DNA from: UBA5189 sp040389445
GTDB lineage: Bacteria; Chloroflexota; Limnocylindria; Limnocylindrales; CSP1-4
Length of the DNA stretch: 64,000 nucleotides
NCBI GenBank assembly: GCA_040389445.1
Contig: JAZJZX010000007.1
Location: forward strand, 227,794 to 291,793
Direction of reading: 5' to 3'
Shown piece by piece: positions 51,330-59,452 of this stretch. Each line of letters starts with the position of its first letter. Positions within the stretch are counted from its first letter, which is position 1. The translations under genes were made by a program, and so were the position numbers. The notes under the pieces were generated by a model. The model was given only the letters and a program-made list of their open reading frames with translations. It made no database searches and was not told the DNA's origin.

Positions 51330-52274
51330 ATGTCCGGCCTGTCCGTATCCCGTCGGGTCGCCCTTTCGCTGATCCTCGCGGCCGCTTCCTGGGGAATCGG
51401 CACCGCGATCAGCAAGCGCGCCGTCCTCGAATTTCCACCGCTGACGCTCCTGCCGATCCAGCTGGCGGTGAGCCTCATCACCCTCCTCCTGATCGTGCGC
51501 TGGCGTGGTGAGTCGGTCCGCGAGGCGTCCGTCCCAACCGGCCTCGGCCGCCTCGGCCTCCTGAATCCCGGCCTGGCCTATGCCCTCAGCCTCGTCGGAC
51601 TCACCCAGATCAGCGCGAGCCTGTCGGTGCTCCTGTGGGCCCTCGAACCGGTGATGATCCTGGTCCTTGCGGCGCTCGTTCTCGCCGAGCGGGCCGGTCG
51701 AGCCCTGATCGCCCTCTCTGGCGTCGCCGTCGGCGGCATGGTCCTCGTGCTGTACAGCCCGGACGGGATCGCGGGCGGACACGAGCTCGGCGTCATCCTG
51801 ACGCTGGCCGGCGTCGGATGCTGCGCTGTGTATTCCGTCATCGCTCGCCGGTGGATCGACGCGGCGGGATCGACGCTGCAGGTGATCGTCGTCCAGCAGG
51901 CATACGCCTTGGCGCTCGCGTTGATCGTGCTCGCCGGCGTGGCGATCCTCGGCGGGCCGGTCCTGCCGACGGGGCTCTCCGCCGAGGGCGCCCTGAGCGC
52001 GGCGGCCTCGGGCATCGTCTACTACGGGCTCGCGTACTTCTTCTATCTCCATGGACTACGACGCGTCCGAGCGTCGATCGCCGCAGTCTCGTTCTACCTG
52101 ATCCCGGTCTTCGGAATCGCGGCCGGCTCGGTGCTCGGCGAGCGATTCGACGGGCGACAGTGGATCGGGGTGGTCGTCGTCATGGGTGCCGTTTCCCTGA
52201 TCGCCCACCGGGCTGAGAGCCCTGCCGTGGCCCCGGTCGATCGACTTGACACGCATTCGCGAACAGCGCTATAA
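51330..52274 (+). CDS. EamA-family transporter (DMT superfamily)
   Basis: 314 aa, ten hydrophobic helices in two EamA repeats; the second half has SFYLIPVFGIAAGSVLGERFDGRQWIG, the usual end of the fold. Predicted exporter of metabolites or amino acids. The start was chosen at the ATG before the first helix. Its stop region overlaps the palindrome at 52268. Confidence 0.9.
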   Translation: MSGLSVSRRVALSLILAAASWGIGTAISKRAVLEFPPLTLLPIQLAVSLITLLLIVRWRGESVREASVPTGLGRLGLLNPGLAYALSLVGLTQISASLSVLLWALEPVMILVLAALVLAERAGRALIALSGVAVGGMVLVLYSPDGIAGGHELGVILTLAGVGCCAVYSVIARRWIDAAGSTLQVIVVQQAYALALALIVLAGVAILGGPVLPTGLSAEGALSAAASGIVYYGLAYFFYLHGLRRVRASIAAVSFYLIPVFGIAAGSVLGERFDGRQWIGVVVVMGAVSLIAHRAESPAVAPVDRLDTHSRTAL

Positions 52275-52290
52275 CGCATCACGATATAGC
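52268..52290. promoter_or_regulatory. palindrome between EamA and the next membrane protein gene
   Basis: GCTATA (52268-52273) and TATAGC (52285-52290) flank 11 bases, 20 nt before the next ATG. The sequence shares CTATATCG and GCGTTA elements with the palindrome upstream of the aldehyde dehydrogenase (5068-5090), suggesting a common repressor. Confidence 0.45.
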
Positions 52291-52309
52291 AACCACCGGA
52301 GGAGCCTGC

Positions 52310-52897
52310 ATGATCGCCAGCCTCGCATGGATCACGGCGATCACCATCGGGCTGACGGTGGGTGGCGCCGCGCTCCACTTTCCGGGCAGTTACGGCTCGC
52401 CGCTGTTCAGCGTGTCGGCCGGAATCGTTGGATTGATCCTCGGGGCCGTCAATGGACTGTTCCTCGGCGCTCTGACCTGGATCGGCCTGCGCCTGCCCCG
52501 TCGCGACGGGGCGCGGGTCGTCGCGATGATGGTCGTCATCGTCGGCGTCACGCATGCCATCAATGACGGTTCGTCCACGCAATTGCCATTTGCCTTCTTC
52601 GAGGCGATCGCCGGGCTCGCGGCGCTCGGGGCCGCAGCGTGGCTCCTCGGGGAACGCCGGCCGGTCGTGCTCGTCGCGATCGGCGCCGCGTGGGCCATCG
52701 GCCTCATCGTCGGTGGGTGGTCCGGGAACATGCTCGGACTCCCGAGCACCGAAACGCCCCTGGGCTGGGCGCAGGATCACGCCTGGGACGGACTGGTCGC
52801 CGGGCTCGTCTGGGGCATCGCGACGGCGGCCGTCGGCCTGCCTCGCTCGATCCGCCGGCAGGGGTCGACCGCGGACCGTGGTCTCAATGGATCGTGA
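52310..52897 (+). CDS. integral membrane protein, unknown function
   Basis: 195 aa with five or six hydrophobic helices rich in Gly and Ala; conserved-looking motif HAINDGSSTQLPF near residue 85. GGAGG ribosome site just before the ATG. Overlaps the next methyltransferase gene by 11 nt. No family recognised. Confidence 0.82.
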   Translation: MIASLAWITAITIGLTVGGAALHFPGSYGSPLFSVSAGIVGLILGAVNGLFLGALTWIGLRLPRRDGARVVAMMVVIVGVTHAINDGSSTQLPFAFFEAIAGLAALGAAAWLLGERRPVVLVAIGAAWAIGLIVGGWSGNMLGLPSTETPLGWAQDHAWDGLVAGLVWGIATAAVGLPRSIRRQGSTADRGLNGS

Positions 52898-53594
52898 CGA
52901 TCCCGCCTATGCCGGGCAGAAGGACTACTCGCGGGCGCTGCTGAACCTGTACGACCCCCTCGTGCTGGGGCCCATCGCCCGGTTCGTCTGGCGCTGTCCG
53001 ACGAACGGGCTGCTCGAACGGTACCGGCGCCACGTTCGCGCGAACCACCTCGATGTCGGTCCGGGGACGGGCTACTTCCTCGATCACTCCGGCCTCGCTG
53101 CTGGCAGCGCCGTCACGATCGTCGACCCCAACCGGAGCGTCCTTCGCCACGTCTCCCGACGATTGCGACAATTTGATGTGACCGCCGTCGAAGCCGATGT
53201 CCTGAAACCGCTACCGGTCGCCGGGCCGTTCGATTCGGCCGCACTCCACCTCGTGATCCACTGCCTGCCCGGACCGATGTCACGGAAGGCGACCGCCGTG
53301 ACCAATGTCGCCGCGGCGCTTGCGCCGACGGGCGTGCTCTTCGGTGCCTCAGTCCTCGGGCGTTCGGGGCGCCACAACTGGATCGCGCGACGGTTCCTCG
53401 CCGCCTTCAACCAGGAGGGCGCGTTCGACAACCTGGCCGACACGGAGGCCGGCCTGCGCGAGATCCTCGGGGCGTCCTTCGAACACGTGGAACTCGAGAC
53501 GATCGGCTCGATCGCGATCTTCGCGGCTACGAAGCCGCGCAGGCCCTGGTCCGAGGGCGAGGGCAGTGCTGATGCGTCTGCCGGGCACCATTGA
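52887..53594 (+). CDS. class I SAM-dependent methyltransferase
   Basis: 235 aa with motif I LDVGPGTGYFL, acidic VDPNRSVLRHVSRRL and post-I VEADVLKPLPV. Resembles small-molecule or lipid methyltransferases of the Methyltransf_12 type (YDPLVLGPIARFVW start). Its final codons (DASAGHH and the stop) lie inside a 22-bp tandem repeat, so the C-terminus has been extended or replaced by repeat DNA. Confidence 0.85.
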   Translation: MDRDDPAYAGQKDYSRALLNLYDPLVLGPIARFVWRCPTNGLLERYRRHVRANHLDVGPGTGYFLDHSGLAAGSAVTIVDPNRSVLRHVSRRLRQFDVTAVEADVLKPLPVAGPFDSAALHLVIHCLPGPMSRKATAVTNVAAALAPTGVLFGASVLGRSGRHNWIARRFLAAFNQEGAFDNLADTEAGLREILGASFEHVELETIGSIAIFAATKPRRPWSEGEGSADASAGHH

Positions 53595-53820
53595 TGCGTC
53601 TGCCGGGCACCATTGATGCGTCTGCCGCAGCATTCCCTGCTCGAGCACGCTCGTCACGTCGCCCAGAACGTCGAATCCGGATGCGTGACCAGCTCGGTCG
53701 TGTCGAAAATGCACTCCCAAACGACTCACGGGCCGGGCCCACGACTCACGGGCCGGGCCCACGACGCACCGGCCGGGCCCACGACGCGACTCACGGGCCG
53801 GGCCCACGACTCACGGGTCA
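53570..53820. repeat. dispersed repeat element, copy 1: 22-bp tandem, 105-bp core, GGGCCGGGCCC array
   Basis: Two and a half units of a 22-bp repeat (tgatgcgtctgccgggcacc) lead into a core of about 105 bp (53614-53720) that recurs at 54670 and 55576. The core is followed by a tandem array of ggccgggcccacgac(t/g)cac units up to 53820. It fills most of the gene-free stretch 53595-53929. No transposase is present. Confidence 0.9.
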
Positions 53821-53929
53821 ACCTCCGAGATCGCTGGGCGTGCCGTCACTCGACTGCCTGACGCCGCCGGCGGATCACCGCGGAGGCGGCGGGCGGCGGG
53901 GACGTGCCTTCACTTGGTGTACCCGACTG

Positions 53930-54622
53930 TCACTCGAGAGTTGAAGGTATCAGGCCGACGCGGTCTGGCGGGGCCGGGCACAGGGCGTAGACGCCGCTCC
54001 TCTTGAGCTCGATGTCCTCGAGGTCGGTCGTCGTCCTGACCTCATACGAGGCGAGCTCGACCAGCTCATCGGTTGGCAGGTAGCGCCGGCCAGGGTCGCC
54101 GACCAGAACATCAATGCCGCGGTCGCGAGCTCGATGCAACCACGGCAGGACGCGCTCGCCGAGCCGGGCGTCGTACCAGCAGTCGCCGGCCAGGACAATG
54201 TCGACATCGGGTGGATCGTCGTCCAGCACGTCGCGCTGCACCACCGTGACCCGATGGCCGTTTGCGCGCGCGTTGAGCCCGATCGCGGCGGCTGCGAATG
54301 CGTCGATGTCCGCGGCGGTCACGGTCGACGCGCCGACGCGCCGCGCTGCGATCGCGCACAACCCTGAGCCGGACGCCAGGTCGAACACCCGTCGACCGCG
54401 CACCGCCTCGGGGTGCTCGCGCAGGTACCGCCCGATCGCGAGCCCTCCGGCCCATGCGCATGCCCAGTACGGCAGGGCGGCGTCCGGGTCGGCCGCCTCG
54501 ACCTGACACGCATGCCAGAGAGGAAGTACTTCGTCGGTCAGATGGAGTCTGACCTCCTCGAGGCCAGGGACCGCTCGAAGGGAGGTGTGGCGGAGGACGA
54601 AGGAGCGAGGCGAGGCGACCAT
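53930..54622 (-). CDS. methyltransferase resembling ETF-beta lysine methyltransferase (METTL20-like)
   Basis: 230 aa, seven-strand SAM fold: DPDAALPYWACAWAGGLAIGRYL, motif I FDLASGSGLCAIAARRVGA, AADIDAFAAAAIGLNARANG and LAGDCWYDARLGERVLPWL. This pattern fits the ETF-beta/nicotinamide-N-methyltransferase-like group that methylates lysines next to the ETF recognition loop. etfB and etfA lie about 3 kb away. Alternative: another protein or small-molecule methyltransferase of the PrmA-related group. Confidence 0.78.
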   Translation of the reverse strand: MVASPRSFVLRHTSLRAVPGLEEVRLHLTDEVLPLWHACQVEAADPDAALPYWACAWAGGLAIGRYLREHPEAVRGRRVFDLASGSGLCAIAARRVGASTVTAADIDAFAAAAIGLNARANGHRVTVVQRDVLDDDPPDVDIVLAGDCWYDARLGERVLPWLHRARDRGIDVLVGDPGRRYLPTDELVELASYEVRTTTDLEDIELKRSGVYALCPAPPDRVGLIPSTLE

Positions 54623-54669
54623 CGCTGGACTCTACAGGCGTCAAGCCAACGTGGCGCCGGGGCAGCTGC

Positions 54670-55018
54670 TGATGCGTCTGCCGCAGCATTCCCTGCTCGA
54701 GCACGCTCGTCACGTCGCCCACAACGTCGAGTCCGGATGCGTGACCAGCTCGGTCGTGTCGAAAATGCACTCCCAAACGACTCACGGGCCGGAGCCACGA
54801 CGCACGGGCCGGAGCCACGACGCACGGGCCGGAGCCACGACGCACGGGCCGGAGCCACGACGCGACCCACGGGCCGGAGCCACGACGCGACCCACGGGCG
54901 CCGGGCCCACGACGCGACGCACGGGCCGGGCCCACCAGCTCGGCCGGGCCACGACGCACGGGCCGGGCCCACGCACCGGCCGGGCCCACGACGCCACGCA
55001 CGGGCCGACACGCCACTC
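54670..55018. repeat. dispersed repeat element, copy 2 with long tandem array
   Basis: The same core (54670-54780, a few substitutions) followed by a longer array of acgggccggagccacgacgc-type 20-bp units, at least four nearly identical, then diverged units to about 55018. It fills the gene-free stretch 54623-55145 between a methyltransferase and a small membrane protein. Confidence 0.9.
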
Positions 55019-55145
55019 GCCGGCGTGTTGGAATGTCACTCCAGCTGACGGCATCGGCGGGTCAGGCAGGCTCGATGTCCTCGGTGGCGTTCGGCCCGAG
55101 ATCGACGGTTTCATCGGCCCGGAGTGCCTCGGCCATTCTCCAGCT

Positions 55146-55439
55146 TCAGCCGGGCGACGACGGTCGGCTCTCGAGAAGGTCGACTGAACGACGGACGCGC
55201 GCTCGCTCGCCGCGTTCGGCCCCGATGGTCGCGAGAGAACCGCCGAGGGCACCGAACAAGATGAGCAGCCCGGGATCGAACCCCGGGTCCGCGGTCGCCA
55301 TACGAAGGGCCGTGAAGACCACCCCGTAACCAAGGCCTGCGAGACCCGCGTATCGCCATGGCAGGCGTCGCACGCCCATGAGGAAGACCGACAGGACACC
55401 AACTCCGACGCCCCAGGCCGTCGCTTCGATCATCGGCAC
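55146..55439 (-). CDS. small membrane protein, unknown function
   Basis: 97 aa with three hydrophobic segments (about 5-22, 30-47, 56-72) and a basic tail. No family recognised. It stands alone between two repeat-element copies; support rests on the hydropathy pattern and codon use only. Confidence 0.55.
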   Translation of the reverse strand: MPMIEATAWGVGVGVLSVFLMGVRRLPWRYAGLAGLGYGVVFTALRMATADPGFDPGLLILFGALGGSLATIGAERGERARVRRSVDLLESRPSSPG

Positions 55440-55522
55440 GGTGGGTCCTCCGTACGCCTCATTCCGGTCGGCTGATCAATCGTACGCACGCGGTCAACGG
55501 TCGCCCCCCACTGGGTTCGCTC

Positions 55523-55538
55523 GGCATTCGCGAATGCC
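55523..55538. repeat. 16-bp perfect palindrome, left flank of repeat copy 3
   Basis: GGCATTCGCGAATGCC reads identically on both strands and recurs at 55869-55884 within a 21-base shared context, so repeat copy 3 is bracketed by direct copies of it. Confidence 0.85.
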
Positions 55539-55575
55539 ACCCTGATGACGGATCCACCCGTCCGCCGCGCACCAT

Positions 55576-55860
55576 TGATGCGTCCACCGCAGCATTCCCT
55601 GCTCGAGCACGCTCGTCACGTCGCCCAAAACGTCGAATCCGGATGCGTGACCAGCTCGGTCGTGCCGAACATGCACTCCCAAACGACTCACCCGCCGGGC
55701 CCACGACTCACGGGCCGGCCCACGACGCACGGGCCGGCCCACGACGCACGTGCCGGGCCACGACGCACGTGCCGGGCGAACGACGCACGTGCCGGACGAA
55801 CGACGCACGTGCCGGGCGAACGACGCACAAGCCGGCCCACGACGGACGAGCCGACCCCAC
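55576..55860. repeat. dispersed repeat element, copy 3
   Basis: Core at 55576-55683 followed by an array of acgacgcacgtgccgggc-type units to about 55860. Relative to copies 1 and 2 the core has a handful of substitutions. It is the only copy bracketed by the 16-bp palindromes. With the etfA fragment it fills the region 55440-56318, in which no other gene is seen. Confidence 0.9.
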
Positions 55861-55868
55861 CCTTCCTC

Positions 55869-55884
55869 GGCATTCGCGAATGCC
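55869..55884. repeat. 16-bp perfect palindrome, right flank of repeat copy 3
   Basis: Second copy of GGCATTCGCGAATGCC with shared flanks (CTC before, AC after). It lies 20 nt before the duplicated etfA stop codon. Confidence 0.85.
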
Positions 55885-55904
55885 ACTCGACAGCTCCGGG
55901 AGAG

Positions 55905-56223
55905 CTACCCGGTCCGGCGGCGGATCTCCGCGCTGATGGCCGGCACGACCTGGTGCAGGTCGCCGAGGACGGCATAGTCGGCGAGGGCCATGATCGGCGA
56001 CTCGGCGTCCGTGTTGATGGCCAGGATCCGCTTCGCCGCCTTGCAGCCGACGATGTGCTGGATGGCCCCGCTGATGCCGCAGGCGATGTAGATCTCCGGG
56101 GCGATCCGCTGGCCGGTCTGGCCGACCTGCTGCGTGTGCGGGCGCCATCCGTTGCTGGTGACGACGCGCGAGACGCCGACGGCCCCGCCGAGCAGGCCCG
56201 CGAGCTCCTCGAGCTCGGAGAAT
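55905..56223 (-). pseudogene. duplicated 3' end of etfA
   Basis: About 105 codons from FSELEELAGLLGG to the stop, homologous in frame to the end of the intact etfA at 57554-57872. The first ~110 nt from the stop codon are identical; further in, roughly one base in ten differs, mostly silent. Homology begins exactly at the stop codon and ends abruptly at 56223, where AT-richer cassette DNA begins. It lacks the N-terminal domain and cannot make ETF. An upstream ATG at 56270 gives a 121-aa frame that I regard as accidental. Confidence 0.92.
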
Positions 56224-56318
56224 CGCGGTCCTCCGACATGAATACCGAAATAATTTGGACGTTGAGTCAATTCCAGTGCTACGGTTCTCTCCCGAGGCTA
56301 CCAGCGAGGTCGAGTGCG

Positions 56319-57092
56319 ATGGAAGATAGTCGAGTGCGATGGAAGATTGCCATCACGGCGGCGACGCTCGCGATCTCCCTTCTCGTGCCCGTGGCAGTCC
56401 TCGCCGCGGACACCGGAACGTGTGCCGAGACGAACTTCGTAAACCGCTGGGAGGGGTTCCTCAAGTCGCTGCCATCGATGGCCGGCGCCGAGGCCACGCT
56501 AGAGAATCAGTCTCTCAATATCTGCTCGAGTTCGACTGACGGAAGCCGGGCGAACCACGTCTATGTGGCTCTCGATGACGGAGGCGCGCACGCCTTCAAT
56601 ATCTTCCAGGCCGGCCTTGTCAATTGCGTGGACACGTTCCTTCCCAATGCAAGCTGCAACAACAATGGGACGCATGAGTTCTGGGCCTGGGGGAGGCAGT
56701 CTTGCCCTGGCTTGGCTGATGTCGCCCCAAACCCGAAATTCATGGGCGCCTTCCCTGGTTCGAGCCGAACATACACGGTCCTCAAGACATCGACTCAGTG
56801 GCAGGTGAAGGTCAGCGGCACCGTAACCGAAACACTCCCGCTGGCGTCCATTTGCTGGGCCCCGAAGCGCACCGAGCACACCGGAGAGTCCTGGGACATT
56901 CGAGATGCGATTGGTGGACCAGTCGGCAACCCATTCCGGCTGTCAAATGCGACCTACGAGGCTTCTGTTGGCGGTGCGTGGTCGAACATGAACTGGGGCA
57001 CCGGGGGCATCTGCAACCTCAGTTCGGACGCGCGATACAAGTGCAACGCTCCGACCGGGACATCCATCGACCTTTGGACGGTGCAGCCATGA
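56319..57092 (+). CDS. secreted protein, unknown function (cassette 2)
   Basis: 257 aa with a strong signal peptide (basic start, AITAATLAISLLVPVAVLAA, predicted cleavage near residue 28) and a cysteine-containing extracellular domain (NICSSS, VNCVDTF, RQSCPG, SICWAPK, GICNLS, YKCNAP) likely held by disulfides. No family recognised; the Trp/Asn/Cys-rich pattern is typical of exported proteins. The start codon lies within a 20-bp tandem duplication (56310-56349). Less GC-rich than its surroundings and on the opposite strand to etfA. Confidence 0.8.
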   Translation: MEDSRVRWKIAITAATLAISLLVPVAVLAADTGTCAETNFVNRWEGFLKSLPSMAGAEATLENQSLNICSSSTDGSRANHVYVALDDGGAHAFNIFQAGLVNCVDTFLPNASCNNNGTHEFWAWGRQSCPGLADVAPNPKFMGAFPGSSRTYTVLKTSTQWQVKVSGTVTETLPLASICWAPKRTEHTGESWDIRDAIGGPVGNPFRLSNATYEASVGGAWSNMNWGTGGICNLSSDARYKCNAPTGTSIDLWTVQP

Positions 57093-57514
57093 CCATTCCG
57101 ACCAGGCTTCGTGTCCTTGTCTTGGTGCCAGTAGTCGCCGGAGCGCTAGGGGTCACGGCGCTCCTGAGTCGCGAGCCAGCTGCCTTGCTCGCCCTTGACC
57201 CTCGCGCCGCAGAATGCGGCAATTCCGTGCAGGGTCAGATCCAAGCTCAGTTCGCTCTCGATCGAGCCATGGAGTACCGGTCCGCCCTCCCCAAGATGCT
57301 CCGCGCGCCGGAACTGGAGACTGACGGGCCCGCGTTCGTCGTGGTGTACTCGGGTGAGGCCCAGGTCGGGGGCTTGTCGGTGGCTCCGCCGCCTCTCGAC
57401 GCTAGCGGAAACACGGTTGCTCGTGAACCGGTGCCGACCACGTACTCCGGGGTCGTCTGTGTCGTTACTCCGAGCGGGCCGACGATCTACGTCAACGTCG
57501 ACACGAGCAGCTAG
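57089..57514 (+). CDS. membrane-anchored or secreted small protein (cassette 2)
   Basis: 141 aa; ATG overlaps the preceding stop (ATGA), so the two are translationally coupled. N-terminal hydrophobic segment (about 8-27) then an extracellular domain with two Cys (AECGNS, GVVCVV), probably disulfide-linked. No family recognised. Likely works with the preceding secreted protein. It ends 39 nt before the etfA stop. Confidence 0.75.
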   Translation: MTIPTRLRVLVLVPVVAGALGVTALLSREPAALLALDPRAAECGNSVQGQIQAQFALDRAMEYRSALPKMLRAPELETDGPAFVVVYSGEAQVGGLSVAPPPLDASGNTVAREPVPTTYSGVVCVVTPSGPTIYVNVDTSS

Positions 57515-57553
57515 TCGCCGAGTATCCCACGGCATCAGAGGTGGGCAACGGCC

Positions 57554-58561
57554 CTACCCGGTCCGGCGGCGGATCTCCGCGCTGATGGCCGGCACGACCT
57601 GGTGCAGGTCGCCGAGGACGGCATAGTCGGCGAGGGCCATGATCGGCGACTCGGCGTCCGTGTTGATCGCCAGGATCCGCTTGGCCGATTTGCAGCCGAC
57701 GATGTGCTGGATCGCGCCGCTGATGCCGCACGCGATGTACAGGTCGGGCGCGATCCGCTGGCCGGTCTGGCCGACCTGCTCGGTGTGGGGTCGCCAGCCG
57801 TTGCTGGTCACCACGCGCGATACGCCGACCGCGCCGCCGAGGAGGCCGGCGAGTTCCTCGAGCTCCGAGAATGCGGCGGCCGATCCGACGCCGCGGCCGC
57901 CGCCCACGACGACCTTCGCGTCGGTGAGCGAAACGGATCCCTTCGCCGGGGGCTCGTGGCCCGTGACCCGGACGACGAGGTCGGCGGCATCGATGGTCGG
58001 CGTGAGCGGCGCGATCGCGGCCGGCCGGGCGCCGGCTCGCTCGTCGACCGCGACGGCATGCGGGGCCATGGTCAGGAGTCGGATGGGCGCGTCGAGCGTG
58101 GCGTCCTCGAGGAGGCTGCCCGCCCACCGCTGCCGGGTGACGGACCACGATGCGCCCGGGGTCGCCGCGATCACGTTGGCCGCGAGGGGCATTCCGAGCC
58201 GGGCCGCGGCATGCGCCAGGACCTCGGCTCCCCGATCCGTGCCCGGTCCGATGACGGCGGCCGCGCCGCGCGAACCGGCGAGCTCGGCGAGTGCCGCGCC
58301 CCAGGCCGCGGGTGCGTACGCGCCGGCGATGGCCGCGTCCGTGACGATGTGCGCCGTGGCCGCGCCATGGGCCCCAAGCCCTCCGGCCACGCCCGCCGCG
58401 GCTCCGAACAGCAGCGCCTCGACGGCAGCGCCTCCGAGCCCCTCGGCAAGCGACCGCGCGAACGCCAGCGTCTCGAGCGAGACGCGGTCTGCGCCACCAG
58501 CGCCGTCACCGACGGCCTCACCCGATCCGAGTTCCACGAAGACGAGGATCGGGCCGCTCAT
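57554..58561 (-). CDS. etfA: electron transfer flavoprotein, alpha subunit
   Basis: 335 aa from ATG 58561, overlapping etfB by ATGA. The C-terminal FAD domain is intact: VVVGGGRGVGS, SRVVTSNGWRPHTEQVGQTG, LYIACGISGAIQHIVGCKSAK, INTDAESPIMALADYAVLGDL. It carries electrons from flavin dehydrogenases, here most likely the DMGDH-like enzyme encoded upstream. The 3' third is duplicated at 55905-56223. Confidence 0.96.
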   Translation of the reverse strand: MSGPILVFVELGSGEAVGDGAGGADRVSLETLAFARSLAEGLGGAAVEALLFGAAAGVAGGLGAHGAATAHIVTDAAIAGAYAPAAWGAALAELAGSRGAAAVIGPGTDRGAEVLAHAAARLGMPLAANVIAATPGASWSVTRQRWAGSLLEDATLDAPIRLLTMAPHAVAVDERAGARPAAIAPLTPTIDAADLVVRVTGHEPPAKGSVSLTDAKVVVGGGRGVGSAAAFSELEELAGLLGGAVGVSRVVTSNGWRPHTEQVGQTGQRIAPDLYIACGISGAIQHIVGCKSAKRILAINTDAESPIMALADYAVLGDLHQVVPAISAEIRRRTG

Positions 58562-59361
58562 CGCGCCACCAGACCGAGCTTCTGGAGCAGGTCCACGACC
58601 GCCGGCGCGGCCTCGGCGCCGCGGCCGAGGATCTCCACCTGGGATTCGGCCTCCTGCGGCAGCCGTAGCATCGACTTCGTCGGGCCCATCGGAGCCCCCG
58701 ACGCGGCTGCTGCGCCTGTACCCGCCGCCCCAACGGGCACCCGCTCGACCTCCTTCTTCCTGGCCCGAAGCCGGCCCGGGACGGACGGGTAGCGCGGCAG
58801 GTTGATCCCCTCCTTGACCCCGACGATCGCCGGGAGCGGCAGCTCGTAGGTCTCCCAGCCGCCGCCGGCCGCCTCGCGGCGCGCGGTGACGGAGCCCGAA
58901 CCGATCGTCAGTCCCTTGAGCCCGCTGACCACGGGCCGTCCGAGCGCGACCGCAACCCGGATCCCGACCTGGAACCCGCCGCTGTCCGCCGATTCGTTGC
59001 CGAAGATCACGAGATCGAAGGGCCCACCGGCCGCCTCCTGCGCCCGAATCGTGTCGGCGATCGCGGCCGCAGTGGAGACCGGATCCCACTCCGAGCCGTC
59101 GGTTTCGAGGAGGACGGCCCGGTCGATTCCGAGGGCCATCGCATCGCGCAGCTGCTCCTCGGCAGCCGCGGATCCCAGCGTCAGGACGGTCGATTCGCCG
59201 CCCCCGGCCTCGATGATCCGGACGGCCTCTTCGACCCCGCACTCCTCGTGCGGGCTGATGGTGAAGCCCAGGAACTTCGTGTCGATCTCCTGGCCGTCGC
59301 CGGTCAGGACGATCCGGCCACCGGTCTGGGGCACGCGCTTGACGCAGACGAGGACCCTCAC
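58558..59361 (-). CDS. etfB: electron transfer flavoprotein, beta subunit
   Basis: 267 aa, GTG start. AMP-binding and core motifs MRVLVCVKRVPQTG, FTISPHEECGVEEAVRI, GNESADSGGFQVGIRVA and the recognition loop LPRYPSVPGRLRARKKEVE. The lysines following that loop correspond in position to those methylated in human ETF-beta, which matters because a METTL20-like methyltransferase lies nearby. It begins about 90 nt after the DMGDH-like gene. Confidence 0.96.
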   Translation of the reverse strand: MRVLVCVKRVPQTGGRIVLTGDGQEIDTKFLGFTISPHEECGVEEAVRIIEAGGGESTVLTLGSAAAEEQLRDAMALGIDRAVLLETDGSEWDPVSTAAAIADTIRAQEAAGGPFDLVIFGNESADSGGFQVGIRVAVALGRPVVSGLKGLTIGSGSVTARREAAGGGWETYELPLPAIVGVKEGINLPRYPSVPGRLRARKKEVERVPVGAAGTGAAAASGAPMGPTKSMLRLPQEAESQVEILGRGAEAAPAVVDLLQKLGLVAR

Positions 59362-59452
59362 CGGAGGGCCCCTGCGGCGCCGGCGCTCGCGCGCTTGCCC
59401 ACGGTCGCGCGCGTGGCCGCTCTCGCCCTCGCGGCCGTGCGCATGCCGTCCC

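Noticed and set aside
54670..54780. Repeat core as a protein C-terminus (minus-strand frame ending THPDSTFWAT)
   Set aside because: The three copies differ by a mixture of silent and replacement changes and no upstream coding region is attached.
53570..55860. CRISPR array
   Set aside because: Units are contiguous tandem repeats without unique spacers, and no cas genes are near.
53605..55880. Many Arg/Gly/Pro/His-rich open frames in the repeat arrays
   Set aside because: They are open only because the arrays lack stops in several frames; translations follow the repeat period, with no conserved domain.
55545..57092. A 515-codon plus-strand open frame running into the cassette 2 secreted protein
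   Set aside because: The first half translates repeat copy 3 and the antisense of the etfA fragment; the signal peptide begins at ATG 56319.
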